A stretch of DNA of 58,379 nucleotides, from the NCBI GenBank assembly GCA_045588185.1, contig JAZNDR010000047.1, positions 1-58,379 of the forward strand, read 5' to 3'. The notes under the pieces were generated by a model that ran no database searches, was not told where the DNA came from, and saw only the letters and a list, made by a program, of their open reading frames with translations. Below are positions 52,170-58,379 of the stretch, piece after piece (within the stretch, counting starts at the first letter, position 1; every line of letters begins with the position of its first letter). Source of the stretch: Scatosoma sp045588185 (GTDB lineage Bacteria > Bacillota > Clostridia > Christensenellales > Borkfalkiaceae). The position numbers were made by a program, and so were the translations under genes.

Positions 52170-52277
52170 TGCAATCACCTCCCGCAAATAATATTTCAAA
52201 ATGTTAAAAGCTTTCTATTTTAAAAATCAAACTAATCTATATAATTCTCCTTGTTCATTATTTCTTCTTTCGCTGTA

Positions 52278-52306
52278 AGTATATCACATTTAAAAACGAC
52301 TGTCAA
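52278..52306 (-). promoter_or_regulatory. Promoter of the secreted three-gene cluster
   Basis: TTGACA (52306-52301), 17-base spacer, TATACT (52283-52278) on the minus strand, giving a leader of about 180 bases. Confidence 0.75.
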
Positions 52307-52335
52307 TGCCTTTGGAAAAATTTTCCAAATTTTTT

Positions 52336-53172
52336 TTATCTCTCGTAGCTTTCTATCATATCCAAAAATTCCTCGAATCGGTATAAATCCTCTGCGGAAT
52401 AATAGTCTATGTATATCCTGCCCTTTTTGTCGTTGCCGATAAGCGAAACTTTCGTCCGAAATACTCCCCGCATACGCTCGACAAACGCTTTCAGCTCTGC
52501 ACTTTTCGCCGCGGACTTCGCTTCGTTTTCTTTTTGTAATACCTCGGGCGGAGTCAAGTACGCCTTTACCGTACGTTCCATTTCCCGCACGGTCAACTCC
52601 CGCCGTATCGCTTCTTCCGCAAACGCAAGCTGTTTTTCTTTCGGGACGCGCACCAGCGTGCGCGCATGCCCCGCCGACAGTTTCCCGCTCTCTACCAATC
52701 CCACCACGGACGGCTCCAAGGTCAAAAGCCGAAGCGTATTCGCCACGGCGGGGCGGGATTTCCCGATAAGCGCGGCAACGTCGTCCTGCGTTAAAGAGAA
52801 TTCGGAAACAAGCCGTTTCATAAGATATGCCTCGTCCATTGCGCCTAAATTTTCCGTTTTCAAGCGTTCGATAAGGGAGAATATCTCAGCGTTTTTCTCG
52901 GTCAGGCGGTAAATTTTGACTTCTAATTCTCTTATCCCCGCCAGCTTCACGGCAAAGAGGTCCATATCGCCCGCGAGCAAGCGAAACCGCCCGTCTTCCC
53001 GTTCGTTGACGGCGAGCGCGGGCGCGCCGTTTAACATAAAATACGCCGCGCGGGTTTTGAGTTCCTTTTTGTCGAAGCTTGTAATATCCGTATCGCTGTT
53101 TATCATGGACACGGGGATTTTTTTCGTTTCGTAATCCACGTTAAACGATTTGCGTTTTTCCGCTCGTTTCAT
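52336..53172 (-). CDS. ParB/Spo0J-like protein with degenerate CTP-binding motif
   Basis: A 278-residue ParB/RepB family protein. The helix-turn-helix core is clear (F-S-L-T-Q-D-D-V-A-A-L-I-G-K-S-R-P-A-V-A near residues 125-145, N-T-L-R-L-L, S-A-G-H-A-R-T-L near 166). In the N-terminal domain, the canonical G-E-R-R CTP-binding motif is replaced by G-D-M-D near 68-71, and the E-N-x-x-R motif reads E-N-L-G-A. The usual N-terminal P-N-P-x-Q-P-R segment is absent. It may therefore bind DNA without acting as a CTP-gated clamp. No ParA gene is adjacent. AAAGGAG precedes the start, and it follows ftsH with a 54-base gap. Confidence 0.8.
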   Translation of the reverse strand: MKRAEKRKSFNVDYETKKIPVSMINSDTDITSFDKKELKTRAAYFMLNGAPALAVNEREDGRFRLLAGDMDLFAVKLAGIRELEVKIYRLTEKNAEIFSLIERLKTENLGAMDEAYLMKRLVSEFSLTQDDVAALIGKSRPAVANTLRLLTLEPSVVGLVESGKLSAGHARTLVRVPKEKQLAFAEEAIRRELTVREMERTVKAYLTPPEVLQKENEAKSAAKSAELKAFVERMRGVFRTKVSLIGNDKKGRIYIDYYSAEDLYRFEEFLDMIESYER

Positions 53173-53226
53173 AGTCCGCTCCTTTACAACAAACGGGACG
53201 ATTACTCCGTCCCGTTCGTCTTTCGT

Positions 53227-55212
53227 TTACTCTTCTTTGTTTTCCGTTTCCGTCGGTGTTTCTGTTGCCTCTTCCACCACGTGTTCCTTGCTCGGCGTCG
53301 TCATGTTTACGAACGGATTGTTTTGGTGTTCGCCCTCGCGTTCTTCCATAAACGCAATGACTTCCTTATAATCCGCGCCCTTCATCAGCATCGCCACTTC
53401 TTCCGTGTATATGGTTTCTTTCTCCACGAGCACGCGCGACATATTATCCATAATCGAACGATTCTCTTTCAAAAGCTTCGTCGCGCGCTTGTGCGCTTCC
53501 GATATCAGCCGTCTGATTTCGTCGTCGATTGCCGCCGCCGTTACCTGCGAATACCCGCCGCGGCTTTGATTTCCGTATTCCATACCCATAAATACGGGCT
53601 GGTCGGAATCGTACGCTACAAGTCCAAGCTTGTCGCTCATACCCCACTGCGTTACCATTCTTCTCGCAATATTCGATACGTGCTGTAAATCCGCGCTCGC
53701 GCCCGTCGTAATATCTTGAATAACCAACTCTTCCGCAACGCGCCCGCCAAGCGACATACAAATATTGTCGATAAGCTTATTATACGAAACGTCGTTATCG
53801 TCCGTTTCAGGGCGAGTCATCGTGTACCCCGCCGCTCTGCCTCTGGGAATAATCGAAACCTCGTGCACGGGGTCGCAATGCTTGCAAAGACAAGCCAAAA
53901 CCGCATGCCCCGATTCGTGATACGCCGTACAGCGTTTGTCCGATTCCGTCACGACGCGGCTCTTTTTCTGCGGGCCCATCAAGACTTTATTGATCCCGTC
54001 GTAAAGTTCAAGATTTCCAATCGTCTTTTTCCCTGCACGAGCCGCCAAAATCGCCGCTTCGTTCAAAAGATTCGCAAGCTCCGCGCCCGAGAATCCTGCC
54101 GTGATTCGCGCCACCGTCTTGAAATTGACGTCGGGCGACATCGGCTTGTTTCTCGCGTGTACTTTCAGAATCTGCTCACGCCCCTTTACGTCGGGCAGAT
54201 TTACGTTGATTCTTCTGTCAAACCGTCCCGGACGAAGCAACGCGGGGTCAAGAATGTCCTCGCGGTTGGTCGCCGCCATAACGATAATCCCCTCGTTCGC
54301 TTCGAAACCGTCCATCTGTACGAGGATTTGGTTTAAGGTCTGCTCGCGCTCGTCATGACCGCCGCCAAGACCCGCACCGCGCCGTCTGCCTACCGCGTCG
54401 ATTTCGTCAATGAAGATAATACAGGGCTGATTTTTCTTTGCCATATCGAACAGGTCGCGCACGCGCTTTGCGCCCACGCCGACGTACATTTCCACGAAGT
54501 CGGAACCCGACACCGAGAAGAACGGCACGCCCGCTTCGCCCGCTACCGCTTTCGCAAACAGCGTTTTACCCGTGCCCGGAGGGCCTACGAGCAATACGCC
54601 CGAGGGAATACGCGCACCCAGCGCCGCAAATTTTTTCGGACTTTTCAAGAACTCTACGACTTCCGCAAGCTCTTCCTTTTCTTCTTCCGCGCCCGCTACG
54701 TCGGAGAAACGGACTTTGAGGTTGTTTTGTACGTGCGCTTTCTGCTTATTGATGCTCATGGAAGCGTTGCCGCCGCCCGCCGCACTGCGCATGATAAGCC
54801 AGAACATAACGGACACGAGCACGACGCCCAAAATCGGCATAAGGCTCGACCAAACACTGCCTGCGTTGGGGTCGGCGAATTCGATACTTACGTCCACCAA
54901 AGCGGGTTTATCGCCGTTTTGCAAAACGTAAGCGAGATAGTCCGCCATGGAATACATTTCAGGGCCGAACGCGGTGTATTTTTCAAGGACCTGCCCTTCG
55001 GCGTTTAAAATATAACCCGTCCAGGTATAACCGTCGAGATACAGCTCGGTAATTTTTTGACCTTTATCGTTGCCGATAAAAAGCAACTCTTCAAAGCGGG
55101 TAAACGATACCTGCGTCGCCGCGCCGAGCACTTCGCTAATGAGCACTCCCAGGAGCGCGACAAGCACAACGCCCGCAACGATCCATATAATTGTTTTTGA
55201 TTTTTTATTCAA
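53227..55212 (-). CDS. ftsH: ATP-dependent zinc metalloprotease FtsH
   Basis: A 661-residue membrane-anchored AAA+ protease that degrades membrane and short-lived cytoplasmic proteins as a hexamer. It has a first helix (residues 7-27), a periplasm-facing/extracytoplasmic domain (about 30-120), a second helix (about 123-141), and then the AAA+ module with Walker A G-P-P-G-T-G-K-T at 210-217, Walker B I-I-F-I-D-E-I-D near 268 and the SRH region with R-P-G-R-F-D near 327. The zinc site is H-E-S-G-H at 432-436. Length and order are standard. A TTGAAA-17-TAAAAT promoter lies at 55395-55367. ParB-like follows downstream. Confidence 0.96.
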   Translation of the reverse strand: MNKKSKTIIWIVAGVVLVALLGVLISEVLGAATQVSFTRFEELLFIGNDKGQKITELYLDGYTWTGYILNAEGQVLEKYTAFGPEMYSMADYLAYVLQNGDKPALVDVSIEFADPNAGSVWSSLMPILGVVLVSVMFWLIMRSAAGGGNASMSINKQKAHVQNNLKVRFSDVAGAEEEKEELAEVVEFLKSPKKFAALGARIPSGVLLVGPPGTGKTLFAKAVAGEAGVPFFSVSGSDFVEMYVGVGAKRVRDLFDMAKKNQPCIIFIDEIDAVGRRRGAGLGGGHDEREQTLNQILVQMDGFEANEGIIVMAATNREDILDPALLRPGRFDRRINVNLPDVKGREQILKVHARNKPMSPDVNFKTVARITAGFSGAELANLLNEAAILAARAGKKTIGNLELYDGINKVLMGPQKKSRVVTESDKRCTAYHESGHAVLACLCKHCDPVHEVSIIPRGRAAGYTMTRPETDDNDVSYNKLIDNICMSLGGRVAEELVIQDITTGASADLQHVSNIARRMVTQWGMSDKLGLVAYDSDQPVFMGMEYGNQSRGGYSQVTAAAIDDEIRRLISEAHKRATKLLKENRSIMDNMSRVLVEKETIYTEEVAMLMKGADYKEVIAFMEEREGEHQNNPFVNMTTPSKEHVVEEATETPTETENKEE

Positions 55213-55366
55213 AGTCTTAATCTCCTTTTGTTTGCGACTTTTGTGTTTCCGATAACAGATAGTGTGCGTAAAAAAGGGATACGCAATACCTATTTATACC
55301 CTGGTAAGCAGGGAAATAAACGAAGCAGAACGGGAAATCTCCGTTTTTACTTGGCACTCTGCATTT

Positions 55367-55395
55367 ATTTTACCATATCGAGAAATCTTTTTCAA
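55367..55395 (-). promoter_or_regulatory. Promoter of ftsH
   Basis: TTGAAA (55395-55390), 17-base spacer, TAAAAT (55372-55367) on the minus strand; leader of about 150 bases. Confidence 0.65.
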
Positions 55396-55445
55396 GCGTT
55401 TCCAAAGGAAAATTAAAACATTTAACAAACGTTCACGAATTTAAC

Positions 55446-55486
55446 ACAAAGAAAAAACGCGAAATCGTCGAAAATCCGCGTTTTTA
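55446..55486. terminator. Possible terminator between ftsH and the boundary element
   Basis: Inverted repeat AAAAACGCG / CGCGTTTTT around a 17-base interior; on either strand it is flanked by A/T tracts. Confidence 0.5.
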
Positions 55487-55548
55487 GTATGGTTATCCCT
55501 TTTTAATAATCTCTCCACACTCGGCTCTTGTCAGTAATCACTTAATCT

Positions 55549-55786
55549 CCAAAAACAAAAGCACCCCGTTAGGGCGTTTTCCTTTTTGGAGCAGGTGACG
55601 ACGAGCTGCCCGTTAAAAAAAGCGTTGCTAACGCTTTTTAGGGGCGAGATGAGCGAGCGACGATAGGTAGGAGCGAGCGTGCCCGAGCGCAAAGAACAGC
55701 TTTGCGCGAGAAAGTCGAACCTTTTCGACGGCGTTAGCCGTTCCAAAAACAAAGAGCACCCACAAGGGGTGCTCTTTGTTTTTGGG
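55549..55786. repeat. Hairpin-rich boundary element with duplicated terminator-like ends
   Basis: The two ends carry versions of one hairpin. CTCCAAAAACAAAAGCACC...CTTTTTGGAG is at 55549-55591, and a perfect 19-bp stem CCAAAAACAAAGAGCACCC with its inverse is at 55743-55785. Between them are smaller perfect hairpins (AAAAAGCGTT...AACGCTTTTT, GCGCAAAG...CTTTGCGC, GTCGAA...TTCGAC, GGCGTTAGCC). The segment TGGAGCAGGTGACG (55587-55600) reads on the minus strand as a tRNA 3' end. It lies just before the AT-rich ATPase/RloB genes and may mark the edge of an island. A 73-codon frame within it is not credible. Confidence 0.6.
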
Positions 55787-55950
55787 AAGTGTCACCACAT
55801 CTGCTTTTTTACGATTTAATTATGTGTACCCGAACCGTCCACTTACAAAAACGACACGAAATTGAATCCTTATGAGCCTAGCGATTATTTCATATGTATT
55901 CATTTTACTATTTCTTTAATTTTAAAATATATGTTTTTCATTTCCGATTT
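55787..55950. other. AT-rich intergenic tail downstream of the RloB-like gene
   Basis: Composition changes sharply to AT-rich at about 55800. I see no gene or clear terminator here. Confidence 0.4.
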
Positions 55951-56880
55951 TTACAATGTCCCCATCAGTTCTTTTAATAGCAATCCCACATTGGTACCCA
56001 ATTCATTTTTTAACGCTGTAACATCTTCACAAAAATGTTTTTCATTCTCTATAGCGCATTCTACTTTATCTAATAATTTTTCAAAATCTAAATTTTCCTT
56101 ATTGTATCCTCCCATCAATTCTGACAATTTTTTCTCTAAAAAACGTTTGCGAGCGCGCGGTGGTTCTTTTGGATTTTTCAATAACTTTCCTTTATCTAGT
56201 GCTAATATTTCATCATAATGTAAAAGCAACCATAATTCAAAACATGGATTAGAAACATAAAAAGAATAGCCTTTTTTTGCACACACATCTAAAACATAAT
56301 CATATTGTTCCGATTTAAAGCTCTGCTTATCCCTATCTACAATTAAGCAAACTCTATCATATTTAGAATCATATGTTACATTTTGCCTTTGCAAATAATT
56401 ATTGACCGCCTCGACCGAATTTTCAATTCCCATATCTTTTACTAAAAAATCAGAAACAACTTGTGCGGATTTTTTAATATCTAAAATTTTAGAATCCTCC
56501 GAAGCAAACAATCTCAACAATTTTTCTTTTAAATTCTCTCTATTGTAAATTGCTTTATTCGAAACATACTCCCTTTCAAAAAGCCAATCAATTACATAAT
56601 TCACAAAGCTTTTAGCTGTTAAATCATTCAATGGATTATTTTCCAAATATGGAATTAAGATTTCTAATATCTTTTTAGGGTTACTAAAGTGCGTTTCGTC
56701 ATAGCTTCTTAATATAGGAATGATTTCAATTAAAGAATTTATCTTTAACTCTTCCTTATATGAAATTATCCCTTGAAAATAAGAAACTTCTGTTTTTACC
56801 CCCTCATATATTAAATAAAATTTTTTGACAATTTCTCTTTCCCGTTCCACTCTTTCGCCAAAGGGCTTGGATATTCTCAT
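55951..56880 (-). CDS. RloB-like protein (AbiLii-type), partner of the AAA ATPase
   Basis: A 309-residue RloB-family protein. Key motifs are Y-E-G-V-K-T-E-V-S-Y-F near residue 28, V-D-R-D-K near 184-188 and S-N-P-C-F-E-L-W-L-L-L-H-Y near 211-223. The conserved Glu and D-R-D suggest a TOPRIM-like nuclease active site, as proposed for this family. Its ATG follows the ATPase stop by three bases with GGGGG upstream, so the two are coupled. RloB with an upstream AAA ATPase is the composition of AbiL-type phage defence (AbiLi/AbiLii). AT-rich composition suggests horizontal transfer. Confidence 0.82.
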   Translation of the reverse strand: MRISKPFGERVEREREIVKKFYLIYEGVKTEVSYFQGIISYKEELKINSLIEIIPILRSYDETHFSNPKKILEILIPYLENNPLNDLTAKSFVNYVIDWLFEREYVSNKAIYNRENLKEKLLRLFASEDSKILDIKKSAQVVSDFLVKDMGIENSVEAVNNYLQRQNVTYDSKYDRVCLIVDRDKQSFKSEQYDYVLDVCAKKGYSFYVSNPCFELWLLLHYDEILALDKGKLLKNPKEPPRARKRFLEKKLSELMGGYNKENLDFEKLLDKVECAIENEKHFCEDVTALKNELGTNVGLLLKELMGTL

Positions 56881-56883
56881 GGC

Positions 56884-58251
56884 TTATTCCCCCTTCATAG
56901 GAAAAATTGAACTAAACACGGGAACCCCCCCATATCTTCCTTCTAAATACGCCTTATCTATTTTCTTATCGAAACGCTCATTATAAGCTTCAAGTGAATA
57001 TAAAGAAGAATGCCCTTGTTTATCTTTGTCAATAAACCATATTTCATCTCGACGCAATAAATCAAAATCTAGCAAATGAGACTCATGCGTCGTAACAATT
57101 AATTGACGGGGGCTTCTTTGCGTAAGTTTAAAGTAAGTTTCTATTAATTTATATGTTAATTGAGGATGCAAACATCGATCAATCTCGTCTATTATATAAG
57201 TTTTTCCATCATTTCCAACTAGCAAAACCTCGATTAAATCTAATAACCGCCTTGTTCCATCAGATTCTTCTGATAAAGAAAATAAAGATTCGCTATTAAA
57301 ATGCTCAAATTCGATAGTTTTTATTTGCACTTCATCATCTTTATTGACATTAAAAACAAAAAACTCTTTACGGCCTCTAAATAGTACCCCTATATGCCCT
57401 TCAGCTTTTTGTTCTTTTAATTTCTTACTCTCTTTCTCCAAATCGGATACAATATCTTCCAAAACAGCTTTAGGAATTCTTTTTGCTATAGTTTCGATAT
57501 TCGCTTCCACCATCTTGAATTTAGAAATTCCTGTTCCAAATGCTGAAATAATATCACATATCTCATCCGCATTCTTCTCAACCATAAAATAGGAATAATT
57601 AGAAACTGGTTTATCAGGATAATTAACATCTAATTGGTTTTTAAACCAATTATAAATGATTTTATATAATTCCAATTCTTGATATTTTTCATATAAATCG
57701 GATTTATTTTCATTCATAATAGTCAAAAACAATTTTGAATTCTCGGAAGCTACATCTTGCGCATATATATTCAATCTATCATAGAGCTCCTCGCTTATAT
57801 TTTGACTTATTTGATAAACACCTTTTACCGTATCTCGAGTAAAAATTTCCTTATCCATACCTGTCTCTGAAAGTTCTATTAACCATTCAGAAACTATACT
57901 TCCTTTATACAAAATTATCTCAAACCCATATGCATAATATTTGTCTTTTATCTTTATTTCAAATTCAAAATAGCTAATTTTATCTTTGTTCGCTTGTTTA
58001 GTTTTATGATATTTATTACTATATCCATTGGGTAATTTTTCCACTATCGTGCTTTTTGCAAAATCAATAGCTGTAATCAAATTTGATTTACCTGCTGCAT
58101 TTGCTCCATATATTGCCGCAAATTTCAATAACTTAAGGGATTTATCATCATAAACATGTTCTACTTTACTTCGAACTTTTCCACTAATCATAGAAAATTC
58201 CTGCATTTCATCAAAAGATAAAAAATTTGAAACATTAAATCTAATAAGCAT
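56884..58251 (-). CDS. AAA (RloA/AbiLi-type) ATPase of a two-gene defence module
   Basis: A 455-residue ATPase of the AAA_15/AAA_21 (OLD/SMC-like ABC) group. The N-terminus M-L-I-R-F-N-V-S-N-F-L-S-F is typical of RloA-like proteins. Walker A is Y-G-A-N-A-A-G-K-S-N near residue 49. The ABC-type signature-like S-E-E-S-D-G-T-R-R-L is near 335, Walker B is T-Y-I-I-D-E-I-D-R-C-L-H-P near 355, and a switch His is in T-T-H-E-S-H near 393. It has AAAGGAG and a promoter whose spacer is a palindrome. It is expected to sense phage infection and activate the downstream RloB-like effector. A defence role here is by family resemblance. Confidence 0.85.
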   Translation of the reverse strand: MLIRFNVSNFLSFDEMQEFSMISGKVRSKVEHVYDDKSLKLLKFAAIYGANAAGKSNLITAIDFAKSTIVEKLPNGYSNKYHKTKQANKDKISYFEFEIKIKDKYYAYGFEIILYKGSIVSEWLIELSETGMDKEIFTRDTVKGVYQISQNISEELYDRLNIYAQDVASENSKLFLTIMNENKSDLYEKYQELELYKIIYNWFKNQLDVNYPDKPVSNYSYFMVEKNADEICDIISAFGTGISKFKMVEANIETIAKRIPKAVLEDIVSDLEKESKKLKEQKAEGHIGVLFRGRKEFFVFNVNKDDEVQIKTIEFEHFNSESLFSLSEESDGTRRLLDLIEVLLVGNDGKTYIIDEIDRCLHPQLTYKLIETYFKLTQRSPRQLIVTTHESHLLDFDLLRRDEIWFIDKDKQGHSSLYSLEAYNERFDKKIDKAYLEGRYGGVPVFSSIFPMKGE

Positions 58252-58271
58252 ATTTTTTTCTCCTTTTTAAT

Positions 58272-58300
58272 ATTATAAGTGATTTTTTCACTTTTGTCAA
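58272..58300 (-). promoter_or_regulatory. Promoter of the AbiL-like operon with operator palindrome in the spacer
   Basis: TTGACA (58300-58295), 17-base spacer, TATAAT (58277-58272). The palindrome AAGTGA-N5-TCACTT (58277-58293) fills the spacer, so a bound repressor would block polymerase directly. Confidence 0.8.
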
Positions 58301-58333
58301 TAATATACCCATAAAAACATAAAAATATTCTCA

Positions 58334-58362
58334 CTTATAGGTGATTTTTTCACTTTTGCAAA
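58334..58362 (-). promoter_or_regulatory. Second, upstream copy of the promoter/operator
   Basis: TTTGCA (58362-58357), 17-base spacer, TATAAG (58339-58334), with a near-identical palindrome (one base off AAGTGA-N5-TCACTT) in the spacer. It lies 62 bases upstream of the first. Confidence 0.6.
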
Positions 58363-58379
58363 GAGTTGAAATTGATTAA

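Noticed and set aside
55531..55752. A 73-codon minus-strand frame inside the boundary element
   Set aside because: It runs through several perfect hairpins and two terminator-like repeats, has no ribosome site, and its composition follows the repeats. It is an accidental frame.
1..58379. CRISPR array
   Set aside because: No evenly spaced 23-47 bp direct repeats were seen. The repeats present are hairpin chains with variable modules, and no cas genes occur.
1..58379. Intact tRNA genes
   Set aside because: I looked for GGTTCGAATCC-type T-loops on both strands and found none. Only the 14-base tRNA-like end at 55587-55600 remains.

Overview
The window looks like chromosomal DNA of a Clostridia-type Gram-positive bacterium (Firmicutes), possibly near Christensenellales. 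The placement is tentative. It rests on the 16S 5' end, strong Shine-Dalgarno sites, very regular TTGACA-17-TATAAT promoters, and a Firmicutes gene set (YabM/YabN, ComF, YitT, Lon-EngB, ECF S component, many lipoproteins). Most of the window has moderate GC. Two stretches, about 49.4-52.3 kb and 55.8 kb to the end, are visibly AT-rich and look accessory.

Layout. 1-740: start of a 16S rRNA gene on the minus strand with two tandem promoters. 0.74-13 kb: two PHP-domain enzymes, small membrane proteins and lipoproteins, an NlpC/P60 cell-wall hydrolase, a VanZ-DUF368-ComF operon, an ECF S component, a ZIP transporter and YitT. A compact candidate small RNA lies at 2641-2746. 13-20 kb: a sugar-nucleotide epimerase for surface polysaccharide, a separate short transcript with micro-ORFs, a divergent MreB homologue, Maf, a Ppx/GppA protein and two half-size TauE proteins. 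20-31 kb: a doubly anchored 1173-residue surface protein, an RNA m5C methyltransferase, a DEDDh exonuclease with a BRCT-like tail, SerS and a P-type ATPase. 31-46 kb: GyrB/GyrA, the YabM-YabN-DusB operon, an MFS transporter with a GH2 glycosidase, and Lon with EngB. 46-49 kb: a DeoR-type regulator divergent from a MATE exporter, then a HAD-nucleotidase/guanylate-kinase fusion. 49-52 kb: a three-gene secreted cluster whose papain-like protease is interrupted by a one-base shift in an A9 tract. 52-55 kb: a ParB paralogue and FtsH. 55.4-58.4 kb: a hairpin-rich boundary with a tRNA-like scar, then an AAA-ATPase/RloB pair resembling the AbiL phage-defence system.

How things work together. Most genes are housekeeping: translation, DNA topology, protein quality control and envelope building. 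MFS plus GH2 should take up and cleave an oligosaccharide. VanZ, DUF368 and ComF form one operon with two envelope proteins. YabM, YabN and DusB are translationally coupled.

Most noteworthy signals: (1) a modular intergenic repeat family with terminal inverted repeats and stem-preserving changes at four loci; (2) the secreted cluster with a homopolymer frameshift; (3) tandem AbiL-type promoters, each with a 17-bp palindrome exactly in the -35/-10 spacer; (4) two orphan short transcripts; (5) two genes whose promoters predict leaderless mRNAs; (6) a ParB paralogue without the GERR motif; (7) the nucleotidase-guanylate kinase fusion.
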